Positions 1 to 8,500 are shown, numbered from the stretch's first letter. The stretch: 64,000 nt of DNA from Negativicoccus succinicivorans (GCF_014207605.1 NZ_JACHHI010000003.1:186001-250000), one strand, 5' to 3'. The notes: a model not told the origin generated them from the sequence alone. Translations and numbers: made by a program.

Positions 1-234
1 CGGTACGATATAATCCGCTTTCGCGATCTCTTCATCGACTTCCGATTCCGTCAGCTCACCATACAATTTGGTAACCAGGATGCGCGCCTCTTTAGCGCCG
101 ATACCGAAGATACCCTTTGACCCCTCCGACAGTACATCTACATTCACTTCACCGCGCGCGACTTGCAGCTCTGCTAACGCTTTCGCGGTAGCTTCTTCCA
201 CGGTTTTGCCCGTAAACTCGATTGGATGGCTCAT
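1..234 (-). CDS. jag: Jag/KhpB RNA-binding protein, N-terminal part (cut by window edge)
   Basis: Reading the minus strand from the ATG at 234 gives 78 residues beginning [15 protein letters not shown], the Jag_N domain that precedes the KH and R3H RNA-binding domains in the Jag (KhpB, SpoIIIJ-associated) family. The Jag_N signature around GSKGIFGIGAKEARI is clear. The KH and R3H parts lie beyond the left edge of the window. The start codon overlaps the yidC stop (ATGA), so the two genes are translationally coupled, as in the conserved rpmH-rnpA-yidD-yidC-jag order. Family knowledge: the protein binds RNA and influences cell-division and envelope genes in Firmicutes; no direct evidence of its targets here. 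Confidence 0.9.
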   Translation of the reverse strand, partial: MSHPIEFTGKTVEEATAKALAELQVARGEVNVDVLSEGSKGIFGIGAKEARILVTKLYGELTESEVDEEIAKADYIVP

Positions 235-917
235 TTGGCACCTGCTCCCTTCGGCTTTTCACGAAACATGATAAACTGTTGCGCCATCTGGAATAAGTTG
301 GAAACGACCCAATAAATAACCAGACCGCTCGGAAAACTCAAACTGATGTAGCCGATGAAAAGCGGCATAAAGACCAGCATGATTTTTTGTTGCTGCGCCG
401 CCATAGAACCCGCCGGATTGTTGCTGCTCATCGTTTGCTTTTGCATGATGAACGTCGACAGCGCGGACAAAACCGGTAAAATATAGAACGGATCGGTCGC
501 GCCCAGGCTCGGCAGCCATAAAAAGCTGATATGTTCGGGATCGTATTGGTAACTGCGCAACGCGTAGAAAATCGAAATCAAAAACGGCATCTGAATCAGC
601 ATCGGCAGGCACCCCGACAACGGATTGACGCCCAGCTCCTGATACATCTTCGTCATTTCCATTTGAATCCGTTGCGGATCCCCTTTATATTTCTTTTGAA
701 TCTCCTGAATGCGCGGCTGCATTTCCTGCATGCTCTTCATCGAGCGGATCTGCTTAATCGCCAGCGGCAAAAGCAGCACGCGAATCAGAATCGTCATTAC
801 AATAATTGCGATCCCGTAACTCGGGAATCCCGCCATCTGCGTCAATTCGTAGCAAAACGATAAAAAATGTTGCATAATCGACGCTAAGAAATCAATGGCG
901 TCACTGAATATACTCAC
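231..917 (-). CDS. yidC: YidC/Oxa1 membrane protein insertase
   Basis: 228 residues with about five hydrophobic segments. Membrane-protein insertase that acts alone or with SecYEG to place proteins in the inner membrane. Visible hallmarks are the arginine of the hydrophilic groove in the first core helix ([18 protein letters not shown]), the cytoplasmic helical hairpin ([18 protein letters not shown]) and [14 protein letters not shown]. It has the short Gram-positive-like form with no large periplasmic P1 domain, despite the diderm context. It overlaps the 3' end of yidD by 17 nt and the jag start by 4 nt, so the operon is tightly packed. A short basic tail ([10 protein letters not shown]) ends the protein. 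Family assignment is secure. Confidence 0.97.
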   Translation of the reverse strand: MSIFSDAIDFLASIMQHFLSFCYELTQMAGFPSYGIAIIVMTILIRVLLLPLAIKQIRSMKSMQEMQPRIQEIQKKYKGDPQRIQMEMTKMYQELGVNPLSGCLPMLIQMPFLISIFYALRSYQYDPEHISFLWLPSLGATDPFYILPVLSALSTFIMQKQTMSSNNPAGSMAAQQQKIMLVFMPLFIGYISLSFPSGLVIYWVVSNLFQMAQQFIMFREKPKGAGAK

Positions 918-1158
918 TCGGTTCCTCCTTTAAGGATGCGCGGGCAGGCGGCACGGGATCATAGCCTCCCGGATGCAAGGGATGACACTTCAGCAGGCGT
1001 CGCAACGCCAGCCAACTTCCCCGCCGGGGTCCGAAGCGCAGTATCGCTTCGCGGGCATAACTGCTGCACGTCGGATAAAACCGACATGTCGGCGGTTTCA
1101 ACGGTGAAAGAAAGCGACGGTAAAAGTCGATCATACCGATTAAGATACGCGTCAACAT
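901..1158 (-). CDS. yidD: YidD membrane protein insertion efficiency factor
   Basis: 85 residues. Contains the family signature [15 protein letters not shown] near residues 25-40 and the C-terminal HPGGYDPVP motif. An N-terminal amphipathic helix ([15 protein letters not shown]) is the probable membrane-association element. YidD is a small protein encoded between rnpA and yidC in most bacteria and thought to assist YidC-dependent insertion. It overlaps rnpA by 7 nt upstream and yidC by 17 nt downstream. A C-terminal extension ([13 protein letters not shown]) is not conserved in the family as I know it. Confidence 0.95.
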   Translation of the reverse strand: MLTRILIGMIDFYRRFLSPLKPPTCRFYPTCSSYAREAILRFGPRRGSWLALRRLLKCHPLHPGGYDPVPPARASLKEEPSEYIQ

Positions 1159-1499
1159 TGCAAAAGTTTCGCCCTTCTGAGCACATATAATAAATCCCGC
1201 TCCGCTTCCGCGTATGACGCTTGCGCCAACCGCTTGCGTCCCACCAAAACCAAGTGATAACCCGGCTTCAGCTGCGGCCGATGCAGGCGATACGCTTCAC
1301 GAAGCAAACGGCGCGCACGGTTTCGGGCGACCGCATTGCCTACCTTTTTGCCGGTGACAAAGCCGACCCGTGTGGGTTCGCCCTGTCGCGGCAGCACATA
1401 CAGTACCAGACGATTGGCAATCACGGCACGACCGTGCTGATAGACACGCCGGTACTCATAGCCCTGCGTAATTCGATCTGCTTTTTTCAATTCGTGCAT
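1152..1499 (-). CDS. rnpA: Ribonuclease P protein component
   Basis: 115 residues. Protein subunit of RNase P, which supports the catalytic RNA in maturing tRNA 5' ends. The RNR signature is intact ([17 protein letters not shown]), preceded by [13 protein letters not shown] of the substrate-binding face. The start at 1499 has an AAGGGA ribosome-binding site. That site sits just downstream of a perfect 17-bp inverted repeat separating rnpA from rpmH, which may tune the ratio of the two products (inference). Length and order are normal for the family. Confidence 0.97.
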   Translation of the reverse strand: MHELKKADRITQGYEYRRVYQHGRAVIANRLVLYVLPRQGEPTRVGFVTGKKVGNAVARNRARRLLREAYRLHRPQLKPGYHLVLVGRKRLAQASYAEAERDLLYVLRRAKLLQC

Positions 1500-1517
1500 G
1501 ACAACCGTCCCTTATGT

Positions 1518-1553
1518 ATACAAAGAACTTGGCCGAGGCCAAGTTCTTTGTAT
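1518..1553. repeat. Perfect 17-bp inverted repeat between rpmH and rnpA
   Basis: Arms 1518-1534 and 1537-1553 are exact reverse complements separated by a 2-nt GA loop. The hairpin lies in the rpmH-rnpA intercistronic gap. On the transcribed minus strand it is not followed by a U-tract, so it does not look like a simple terminator. A cleavage or stability element, or a block that lowers rnpA expression relative to rpmH, is more plausible (inference). Confidence 0.85.
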
Positions 1554-1563
1554 CGCCTCTCGC

Positions 1564-1698
1564 TTAGGCGGATAATTTTTTTCTGCCTTTCAATCTTCTT
1601 CTTTTCAAGACCATGCGGCCGCCTTTAGTTTTCATACGTTCCCGAAAACCGTGGGTACGTTTGCGCCAAAGCACATTCGGTTGATACGTCCGTTTCAT
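1564..1698 (-). CDS. rpmH: 50S ribosomal protein L34
   Basis: 44 residues. Start chosen at 1698 because the protein begins MKRTYQPN, the invariant L34 N-terminus, with an AGGAGGTG ribosome-binding site just upstream; an in-frame ATG further upstream would add unrelated residues. The motif [20 protein letters not shown] is the expected basic core that binds 23S rRNA. First gene of the minus-strand rpmH-rnpA-yidD-yidC-jag operon. One minor oddity: position 10 region reads [11 protein letters not shown] where many homologues have NxRKRxKxHGF. Confidence 0.97.
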   Translation of the reverse strand: MKRTYQPNVLWRKRTHGFRERMKTKGGRMVLKRRRLKGRKKLSA

Positions 1699-1750
1699 GT
1701 CTGCACCTCCTTCTAGCATTAGGTGAATCAGTTCATACCATAACAAAGTA

Positions 1751-1779
1751 ATTATATTGAAAAAGTTTGTCGCTGTCAA
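1751..1779 (-). promoter_or_regulatory. Consensus sigma-70 promoter for the rpmH operon
   Basis: On the minus strand, TTGACA (1774-1779) and TATAAT (1751-1756) are separated by exactly 17 bp. This perfect consensus promoter fits the high demand for ribosomal protein L34. It lies about 50 bp upstream of the rpmH start. Confidence 0.85.
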
Positions 1780-1871
1780 TCAAAAGGCTTGTCATTGTCA
1801 AAAAATGCTTTGTTTTTCAATGTATATAAAAAGGTTTTTCAGTAAAATTTTTATTTTTCTTTATTTTCTGC

Positions 1872-1899
1872 TTGAAGTGTTGTCAGCCTGTGTTATAAT
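1872..1899 (+). promoter_or_regulatory. Promoter for brnQ
   Basis: TTGAAG at 1872-1877 and TATAAT at 1894-1899 with a 16-bp spacer, followed about 30 bp later by the brnQ start with an AAGGGGTGA ribosome-binding site. Confidence 0.6.
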
Positions 1900-1930
1900 T
1901 AGTGAAATATCTTTTAAGGGGTGATGAAAA

Positions 1931-3271
1931 ATGCGAGGACGGACTATTTCTCGTTCTGCCTATGTATCCATAGGCCTCATGTTATTTGCATTATTTTTCG
2001 GAGCGGGAAACTTGATTTTCCCGGCCTCTCTGGGACAAAATGCCGGTTTGAATTTTCCGGAAGCGATTTTGGGCTTTTTGTTTACCGGCGTCGGTCTGCC
2101 CCTGTTGGGCGTCATGGCTATCGGCTACTCCGGCAGTCGTGACCTGCAGGAGCTCGCATCGCGTGTCCATCCGATTTTCGGTCTTTTATTTACGATTTTA
2201 TTGTACCTGACGATCGGACCGTTTTTCGCCATCCCGCGTACGGGAACGGTGTCGTATGAAATCGGCATTAAACCGTTTTTGGGCGCCGCCACGGGCAATT
2301 TGGAATTGTCGATTTTTCTCGCCGTGTTCTTCGGTCTTTCGTGGTGGTTCTCCATTTCACCGGCCAAACTCGTTTCGCGTATCGGTAAAGTATTGACGCC
2401 GCTCTTACTTTTATTCCTCGGCATACTGATCGTGAAATCTCTGATTTCGCCGATCGGGCCGATGCAGGCTCCGACGAAGCTGTACGCGACCTCCGGTCTG
2501 GCGTTTGCGCAGGGCTTCTTGGACGGTTACAACACGATGGATGCGTTGGCATCCTTAGTCTTCGGCATCATCATCGTTAAATCCGTCAAACAGTACGGCG
2601 CGGAATTTGAACGCGATATCGCGGCGGCTACGTTTAAAGCCGGCTTGATTGCCGCAATCTGCCTGGGCGTTGTCTACGTCTTTATCGGCAACATCGGGGC
2701 GACCAGCGTCACCGGCATCGGCATGCAGGAAACAGGCGCGCCGGTCCTCTCGCTTTCGACGCAATTTTACTTTGGCGATCCGGGCGCATTCATTTTGGCT
2801 ATCATCGTCGTCTTGGCGTGTCTGACGACAAGCATCGGTTTGATTACGTCCTGCTCGACGTATTTCAACGAATTGGTACCGGCGCTTTCGTATCGTGTGT
2901 GGGTATGTATTTTCTCCGTATTCTCCGCGGTCATCGGTATGTTCGGTTTGTCGACGATCATTTCCGCCGCGATTCCGGTGCTGATGTTCCTGTATCCGCT
3001 GACAATGGTCATGATGGCGCTGACGTTTTTGGCACCGCTTTTTGACAATCGTCAGGCGGGCTACCTCATTACGCAACTCTTTACATTGGTTCCCGCGCTC
3101 TATGACGGGTTGCGTACCGCAGGTTTTGAAATGCCGGCCCTTACGAACTGGATGGCAACGAATTTACCGTTATTTGATTACGGTTTGGGCTGGGTATCAT
3201 TTGCGGTCATCGGTTTCATTCTGGCGCTCTGCTATGTGAAATTCGTGAAAAAAACACCGACAACTGTCTAG
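1931..3271 (+). CDS. brnQ: Branched-chain amino acid:cation symporter (LIVCS family)
   Basis: 446 residues with about 12 membrane segments. The opening (SIGLMLFALFFGAGNLIFPASLGQNAG) and SRDLQELASRVHP are diagnostic of BrnQ/LIV-II carriers, which import leucine, isoleucine and valine with Na+ or H+. The glycine-rich first helix is the usual substrate/cation site. It is a single-gene unit with its own promoter and a strong terminator, inserted between the rpmH operon and dnaA. The start at 1931 is supported by AAGGGGTGATG spacing. No regulatory leader such as a T-box was seen in the short 5' region. A second set of branched-chain transport genes (azlCD, export) lies at 24.2 kb. Confidence 0.93.
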   Translation: MRGRTISRSAYVSIGLMLFALFFGAGNLIFPASLGQNAGLNFPEAILGFLFTGVGLPLLGVMAIGYSGSRDLQELASRVHPIFGLLFTILLYLTIGPFFAIPRTGTVSYEIGIKPFLGAATGNLELSIFLAVFFGLSWWFSISPAKLVSRIGKVLTPLLLLFLGILIVKSLISPIGPMQAPTKLYATSGLAFAQGFLDGYNTMDALASLVFGIIIVKSVKQYGAEFERDIAAATFKAGLIAAICLGVVYVFIGNIGATSVTGIGMQETGAPVLSLSTQFYFGDPGAFILAIIVVLACLTTSIGLITSCSTYFNELVPALSYRVWVCIFSVFSAVIGMFGLSTIISAAIPVLMFLYPLTMVMMALTFLAPLFDNRQAGYLITQLFTLVPALYDGLRTAGFEMPALTNWMATNLPLFDYGLGWVSFAVIGFILALCYVKFVKKTPTTV

Positions 3272-3278
3272 TCGATAA

Positions 3279-3310
3279 AAAACCGGTCGGAAACTTTCCG
3301 GCCGGTTTTT
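3279..3310 (+). terminator. Intrinsic terminator after brnQ
   Basis: GC-rich hairpin (AACCGG..CCGGTT with inner CGGAAA/TTTCCG) followed by five T residues, 8 bp past the brnQ stop. Confidence 0.85.
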
Positions 3311-3369
3311 GTGTGCGCTATTTTAAAATCGGTGGATATCTGCTAAAATAAAGACACATTTACACGGAG

Positions 3370-3422
3370 TTGTCCACCAACTTATCCTCATTGTCCACAG
3401 TGTTGAACCCTTGTTTTATAAT
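3370..3422 (+). promoter_or_regulatory. dnaA promoter region with DnaA-box-like sites
   Basis: Three 9-mers resembling the DnaA box lie in tandem at 3370-3378 (TTGTCCACC), 3382-3390 (TTATCCTCA) and 3391-3399 (TTGTCCACA). A TATAAT hexamer follows at 3417-3422. No good -35 is visible. The arrangement is that of an autoregulated dnaA promoter and may also form one arm of a bipartite origin. Confidence 0.65.
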
Positions 3423-3470
3423 ACTTTTCCTTTTATTTCCACCATTTTCACCAATTTCACGGAGAATGTT

Positions 3471-4952
3471 ATGACCGATATTTTTGATTTTTGGGAAACC
3501 GTACTTGCCCGGCTCGGCGAACGGATTTCCCCGGAGATGCTGAACTGGCTCATGTCGCATGTCTTGCCTCTGACATTAACGGAAGACACATTGACGGCAC
3601 AGGTGAGTAAACCGTTTTTAAAAATTTGGCTGGAACAAAATCTCTTGAGCGATTTGCAGGCGACTGTCAACGAAGTGGCGGCGCGGCCGCTCACATTGCA
3701 AATCACCTTGCCCCAAGCGACGGACGTACCGACATCGCCGTTGCCGTCGACAAATTCCACGGAAACTTCTACATTGCCCGAACCTCCGGTGCCGATTTTC
3801 ACCCGACCGACACCGTCCGTCGAGCAGACCACTTTACCGATCGCTGCTTCGACCGCTGCCACACAAGACACACAAGTAGCCGCCGTGTCGGAAAATGAAC
3901 GTAACTTCGGCAAGCGTTCGATTCCCATCGATCCCTCTTGCACCTTTGACAATTTCATCGTTTCCAATTCCAATACCTTGGCGCGCAGCGCGGCATTCGC
4001 CGTCGCGCAACAGCCGGCGCAGTACCAAAACCCGTTGTTCATCTACGGTCCCTCGGGCCTCGGCAAGACGCACTTAATGCACGCCATTTGCAACTATGTC
4101 CGCGCCCACACGCCGGAAAAGAAATTTTTATTTCTCACAAGCGAAGATTTTACCAATGATTTTATTTCCGCGCTGACGCAAAAAGGCGTGGAACATAACC
4201 GCGCCTTCCGGGAAAAATACCGTTCCGTTGATTATCTGCTCATTGATGACGTGCAATTTTTCGGCAAAAAAGACGGCACGCAGTTGGAATTTTTTCATAC
4301 GTTCAACGAACTGCTGAACAGCAAGAAACAAATCGTCATGACCTGCGACCGGCTGCCGGAAAATATGGAAAAAGTCGAGCAGCGACTGATCTCGCGTTTC
4401 CGCATGGGTCTGGTCGTCGAAATTCAACCGCCGGACTTTGAAATCCGCAGCGCCTATTTACAGAAAAAAGCGGCCGCGGCGGACATTTCGATTCCGACCG
4501 AAGTCGTATCCTTTCTCGCGGAAAATTTTACCGAAGACTTTCGGGAACTGGGGGGCGTGTTTAATCGCATCGCCACATTACAGTCACTGTCGCCGGAGCC
4601 GATTACCGTCGAGTGGGCCCAGCAGCAGCTGGCCGATATCCTGCCCGCGGAACGACGCATTATTTTAAATCCGGATGTCATCATCAACGAAGTCGCGAGC
4701 TTTTATAAAATTCGCCGCGATAAACTGGTCGGCAAAACACGTCCGAAAAATATCGTTTTCCCGCGGCAAATTGCCATGTTTCTCTGCCGTGAAATGTTGG
4801 ATTTATCCTTCAAAGAAATCGCGGCGGCGTTCAACAAAAATGATCACACAACCGTCATGCACGCCTATGACAAAATTTATAAAGAACTGCAGACCAATAT
4901 CAAACTGCAGGAAGATATGCAACAGATCCGGCAATTTCTGACCGGCGGATAA
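3471..4952 (+). CDS. dnaA: Chromosomal replication initiator protein DnaA
   Basis: 493 residues. AAA+ initiator that binds DnaA boxes and unwinds oriC. Domain I (helicase-loading/self-interaction) is residues 1-80. A long Thr/Pro/Ser-rich domain II linker follows to about residue 150. The AAA+ domain III has Walker A GPSGLGKTH near 193 and Walker B LLIDDVQFF near 255. Domain IV carries the helix-turn-helix signature NDHTTVMHAYDKI near 457. The start at 3471 (MTDIFDFW) is preferred over an in-frame ATG at 3411 because of GGAG spacing and family N-terminus. DnaA-box-like sites upstream suggest autoregulation. The linker is longer and more Thr-rich than in Bacillus. Confidence 0.98.
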   Translation: MTDIFDFWETVLARLGERISPEMLNWLMSHVLPLTLTEDTLTAQVSKPFLKIWLEQNLLSDLQATVNEVAARPLTLQITLPQATDVPTSPLPSTNSTETSTLPEPPVPIFTRPTPSVEQTTLPIAASTAATQDTQVAAVSENERNFGKRSIPIDPSCTFDNFIVSNSNTLARSAAFAVAQQPAQYQNPLFIYGPSGLGKTHLMHAICNYVRAHTPEKKFLFLTSEDFTNDFISALTQKGVEHNRAFREKYRSVDYLLIDDVQFFGKKDGTQLEFFHTFNELLNSKKQIVMTCDRLPENMEKVEQRLISRFRMGLVVEIQPPDFEIRSAYLQKKAAAADISIPTEVVSFLAENFTEDFRELGGVFNRIATLQSLSPEPITVEWAQQQLADILPAERRIILNPDVIINEVASFYKIRRDKLVGKTRPKNIVFPRQIAMFLCREMLDLSFKEIAAAFNKNDHTTVMHAYDKIYKELQTNIKLQEDMQQIRQFLTGG

Positions 4953-5183
4953 CCAGCGGATGAAGGGCGAAGAGGATGTGGATAACCATTGATGTTATCC
5001 ACTTAACGGACATACATAAGGGATAAGGAGCGAAATTTTTGCTTTTATCCACCACTTTATTCACATGGATGCGAATAAGATTTATAAGATCTGTCCATCT
5101 TATCCACTTTTCCACCGCGTCTACTACTACTGCTATTATTTAACTGTAAACAATCAAAACATCGCCATCGTAAGGAGGCCATC
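4953..5183 (+). other. oriC: Origin of replication (oriC) between dnaA and dnaN
   Basis: Five strong DnaA boxes: 4977-4985 (minus, TTATCCACA), 4995-5003 (TTATCCACT), 5045-5053 (TTATCCACC), 5057-5065 (TTATTCACA) and 5100-5108 (TTATCCACT). The last is followed by TTTTCCAC, a short GC patch (CGCG) and a run of CTA/CTG/TTA triplets at about 5121-5141. This order (box, GC patch, DnaA-trio repeats, AT-rich stretch) matches the basal unwinding system defined in Bacillus subtilis (established knowledge), so strand opening is predicted to start near 5120-5150. Confidence 0.9.
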
Positions 5184-6293
5184 ATGCAATTATCGTTACC
5201 CACACAAGCTTTACAAACGGCATTGGATCAAGTAAGCCGTGCCGCTGCACCGAAAGTCGGTAACAATGCGTACGCGGGAATTTTATTGAGCGCTGCCGAC
5301 AATATCTTGGAAATACAGGCGACGGATTACCAGGTCAGTGTGCGGGTCCGCACGCCAGCGACAGTCACTGAGCCCGGTGAAACGGTCGTATTGGCCGCGT
5401 ATTTGCCGGAATTGATTAAAAAACTGCCGGCGGGTACGGTGGAAATCCAAAGTCAAACCGGCGCATCCACATTATTGATTCGCGCGGGACGCAGTGAAAA
5501 TGAAATGGTAACCGGCGTCGCCGGCGAATTTCCTCATTTGGATGAATTGGATCATCCGCAACAATTCACGTTGCCGAGCGACCAGCTGCGCGATATGTAC
5601 AGTCTGACGCAATTTGCTGTGGCGGGCGACAATCAACGTCCGATTTTCAGCGGTATTTTGCTGGAGGCGGGGGAGCGGGCGGCGCGCATGGTCGCTACCG
5701 ATACGCATCGTTTGGCATTGCGGGAAGTAGCGCTGGCGGATGCGTTGGCGCAGCCGGTCCGGCTGGTGATCCCGGAACGCGTGCTCGCCGATGTGGTGCG
5801 TTTGTTACCGACAAATGAACCGGTCGATGTGGCGATTTCCTGGCACCGTGATTATGTCGCGTTCGAATTTGCGGGCGTATACTTTATGTCTAATTTGATT
5901 GCGGGTGAATTCCCGGATTATGAACGCGTATTCCCGGCACGTTTTGATGCGAAGGCGGTTATCGATCGGCGCGAATTTACCGCGGCATTGGAACGCGCGG
6001 CGTTAATTTCGCGCAACATGGCGTATAAAACCGTCACTTTAAAATGGGGCGACGACAGTGTGGAAATCAGCGCGACGAGCGCCGAAGTGGGAAGCACGGA
6101 AGAAACATTATCGGTGAACTATGAGGGAGAAGCATTGGAAATCGTGTTCAACTGTTTCTACCTGCTCGACATTTTAAAACGTTCGACCGGCGATAAAATT
6201 ACCCTACATATCCTGCAAAACGGACCGATGCTTGTGGAACAGGAAAACGATCCGGATTACCGGTATGTGGTCACGCCGATGCGAGGGCATTAA
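5184..6293 (+). CDS. dnaN: DNA polymerase III beta sliding clamp
   Basis: 369 residues. Ring-forming processivity clamp that tethers DNA polymerases and other partners to DNA. Three clamp folds of about 120 residues each are apparent; typical strings include ATDTHRLALREV in the second domain and the C-terminal VEQENDPDYRYVVTPMRGH, with the P-M-R ending characteristic of DnaN. The ribosome-binding site TAAGGAGG precedes the start. It is followed after 1 nt by an S4-domain gene and then recF, the usual order. Domain cores are slightly divergent (e.g. VAGEFPHLDELDHP) but length is standard. Confidence 0.98.
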   Translation: MQLSLPTQALQTALDQVSRAAAPKVGNNAYAGILLSAADNILEIQATDYQVSVRVRTPATVTEPGETVVLAAYLPELIKKLPAGTVEIQSQTGASTLLIRAGRSENEMVTGVAGEFPHLDELDHPQQFTLPSDQLRDMYSLTQFAVAGDNQRPIFSGILLEAGERAARMVATDTHRLALREVALADALAQPVRLVIPERVLADVVRLLPTNEPVDVAISWHRDYVAFEFAGVYFMSNLIAGEFPDYERVFPARFDAKAVIDRREFTAALERAALISRNMAYKTVTLKWGDDSVEISATSAEVGSTEETLSVNYEGEALEIVFNCFYLLDILKRSTGDKITLHILQNGPMLVEQENDPDYRYVVTPMRGH

Positions 6294-6294
6294 G

Positions 6295-6513
6295 ATGCGG
6301 GAAATTACGATTCATACGCCTTTCATTGCGTTAAATGAACTGTTGAAGCTGGCCGGAGTGGTCGGTTCGGGGGCGGAGGCGAAACTATTGATCCGCAGCG
6401 GTGAAGTTTGGGTCAATGGCGAATCTTGCACCGTAGTTCGCAAAAAAATTACCGTCAATGATCGCGTCGATGTGCCCGATCAAGGCAGCTTTACGGTTGT
6501 GTCCGAAGCATGA
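6295..6513 (+). CDS. S4-domain RNA-binding protein (YaaA/RlbA type)
   Basis: 72 residues from the ATG at 6295, one nucleotide past the dnaN stop; longer in-frame readings run back into dnaN. It carries an S4 RNA-binding fold, with ELLKLAGVVGSGAEAKLLIRSGEVWVNG as the helix-turn and loop. This small protein is commonly encoded between dnaN and recF in Firmicutes and is linked to ribosome assembly in the family. Its stop overlaps the recF start (ATGA). Confidence 0.92.
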   Translation: MREITIHTPFIALNELLKLAGVVGSGAEAKLLIRSGEVWVNGESCTVVRKKITVNDRVDVPDQGSFTVVSEA

Positions 6514-7583
6514 AAATCGCCACCGTTGCGGTGACGGATTTTCGCAGCTATGCGGAATATTCGCTGACGCTTGCCGCTCCGACGACATTGCTTTACGGCC
6601 CGAACGGTTGCGGCAAAACGAATCTTTTGGAAGCGATGTACTTGGCTTCCGTGGGAAAATCGCCGCGCACGAGTCATGATCGGCTGATGATTCGCCACAG
6701 CGCGGAGAGCGCCGCCGTTCGGGTCGATTTTACGCGCCATGAAGTAGCGCAAAAAATCCAAATCAATCTATATAAAAATAAACGCAAAGAAATGTGGATC
6801 AACGCGACGCCGGTTCGCCAAAAAGAATTGGTCGGAACATTGCACACCGTTTATTTCGGACCGGATGATTTACAACTGATTAAAGGCAGTCCGCAGGGAC
6901 GCCGTCGTTTTTTGGATTTGAGTTTGGCGCGGGCGAGCTCGCTCTATTATGATGCCTTACTGCGCTATAATCGGATTTTAGCGCAACGCAATCAACTGCT
7001 GAAAGCGCAGCGGGCGGCGGATTTGACACCGTGGGATGAGCAGCTGGCAACGCAGGCCGTCTATATTACCCGCGCGAGAATGCAGGCGCTGGAGGAGTGG
7101 AACAGGCTGGTCGAACCGACTTCGCAAACCTGGTCGGCCGGGGATCTGAACGTGCATTTGGAATACTCGCGTTCGTATACAAAAGGCGAGGAAATTTCCA
7201 AAGCGGCATATTTGCATTTATATAAAGAAACGCTGGAACGTGATTTGCGAAGCGGTTTTACCTCCATCGGACCGCATCGCGCCGATGTGGTGTTTTACCA
7301 TGACGATAAAAATCTCGCCGCGTACGGATCGCAAGGCGAGCAGCGGCTCGCCATTTTGGCGTTAAAATTATCCGAGACCACGTATTTAAAAGAACATGTT
7401 GGCGAATTACCCGTATTGTTGCTGGATGATGTTCTCAGCGAACTCGATGAGGAACGGCAACAGGAATTGTTACGCTGGACCGCCGACCGTCAGTTGCAAT
7501 TGATTATGACCGCCGCGTATCGGCCGAATCGTTTACCGGAACCGGTCGATATACGGTGTTTGGAGAAATCCCATGGCGCATAA
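6510..7583 (+). CDS. recF: DNA replication/repair protein RecF
   Basis: 357 residues. SMC-like ATPase that helps load RecA on gapped DNA. Walker A is GPNGCGKTNLLEA near residues 30-42. The D-loop/Walker B LLLDDVLSELDEERQ lies near 302. The QGRRRFLDL box and GPHRAD motif typical of RecF are present. The start overlaps the S4 gene stop, and the end overlaps the next gene (DciA-like) by 11 nt, so all are probably co-transcribed from dnaN. Length is normal. Confidence 0.97.
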   Translation: MKIATVAVTDFRSYAEYSLTLAAPTTLLYGPNGCGKTNLLEAMYLASVGKSPRTSHDRLMIRHSAESAAVRVDFTRHEVAQKIQINLYKNKRKEMWINATPVRQKELVGTLHTVYFGPDDLQLIKGSPQGRRRFLDLSLARASSLYYDALLRYNRILAQRNQLLKAQRAADLTPWDEQLATQAVYITRARMQALEEWNRLVEPTSQTWSAGDLNVHLEYSRSYTKGEEISKAAYLHLYKETLERDLRSGFTSIGPHRADVVFYHDDKNLAAYGSQGEQRLAILALKLSETTYLKEHVGELPVLLLDDVLSELDEERQQELLRWTADRQLQLIMTAAYRPNRLPEPVDIRCLEKSHGA

Positions 7584-8412
7584 TTTAAGTCCTTTACAAC
7601 AGGCGCTCGCCGCCTGGACGGAGCAATGGAAAGAGCAACCGCAAATGCGGTTGTACCGATTGCAGGAAAGCTGGTCCGAAGTCGTCGGCAAAATACTGGC
7701 CAAAAAATCATTTATCGGGCAGTATGAGGGCGCGACGGTCACGGTGCTCGCGGATAATTCCGTCTGGCTGAATGAGCTTTTTATCCAGCGGGAAAAAATT
7801 GTCAAAAAATTGGCCGCCCGTTTTCCCGAATACACCATCACGGATCTGAAATTTCGCACCGGCCGCCGCGCGCAACAGACGCCAAAGAAAGCGGCGGAAA
7901 AACGGGAGCAGGAGCATATTCCCGCATTGACCGCGGCGCAGAAAGAAGAAGTAGCTGCGTTTTTTGCGGCGGTATCGGATCCGACCTTGCAACAATCGCT
8001 GATTCATTTGCGCGAACGGCAGCTGGCGTTGGAATTGGCGCGACGGGAAGCGGGTTTTGTACCGTGCACGATCTGCCAACAGTTGACGGATGCCGTCGAC
8101 GGTATTTGTGAAATGTGTAAGTTGCGCGCGCAAGCGCAAGAACGTCATGCCGTCACCCGCTATCTGAAAAAACATCCGGCCGCGTCGTATCGGGATGTCA
8201 TCGCGGCGGTGGGGACGAGTGAGAGCATGTATGCGCAGGCGCGGCAATACTTAATCTATCGCACGCTCGATCATATCTATCATCGTGTGGAAACGGCGGC
8301 GGAGCAGGTCATGCTCGCGAGTTTACTCACCGGTATCGAACCACGGGAACTGACGGAAGATCATGTCCATAATCTCTTGGCGAAGTTTGCGCGTAAAGCG
8401 GAAGATAAATGA
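7573..8412 (+). CDS. DciA-like (DUF721) protein with C-terminal zinc-finger-like motif
   Basis: 279 residues. The first 100 residues match the DUF721/DciA fold (WSEVVGKILAKKSFIGQYEG, TVLADNSVWLNELFIQREKIVKKL), a domain that in many bacteria lacking DnaC acts as the loader/partner of replicative helicase DnaB. Beyond it, a linker rich in Gln/Glu leads to a CTICQQ...CEMCK four-cysteine motif near 165-188 and a C-terminal helical part that is not in plain DciA. It overlaps recF and precedes gyrB, like the recF-DUF721-gyrB order seen in Negativicutes and Actinobacteria. The helicase-loading role is inferred. Confidence 0.8.
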   Translation: MAHNLSPLQQALAAWTEQWKEQPQMRLYRLQESWSEVVGKILAKKSFIGQYEGATVTVLADNSVWLNELFIQREKIVKKLAARFPEYTITDLKFRTGRRAQQTPKKAAEKREQEHIPALTAAQKEEVAAFFAAVSDPTLQQSLIHLRERQLALELARREAGFVPCTICQQLTDAVDGICEMCKLRAQAQERHAVTRYLKKHPAASYRDVIAAVGTSESMYAQARQYLIYRTLDHIYHRVETAAEQVMLASLLTGIEPRELTEDHVHNLLAKFARKAEDK

Positions 8413-8467
8413 CGTAAAATAAAAAATAAGCGGATTTTATTCGTATTGACACTTACCCCATATAAAA

Positions 8468-8500
8468 ATCAAAATAAGCCCATAATGGGCTTATTTTGAT
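8468..8500 (+). terminator. Perfect palindromic terminator before gyrB
   Basis: 15-bp exact inverted repeat with a TAA loop (ATCAAAATAAGCCCA and complement). A-rich on the left and T-rich on the right, it can act on either strand. It separates the dnaN-recF-DciA operon from gyrB. Confidence 0.75.
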
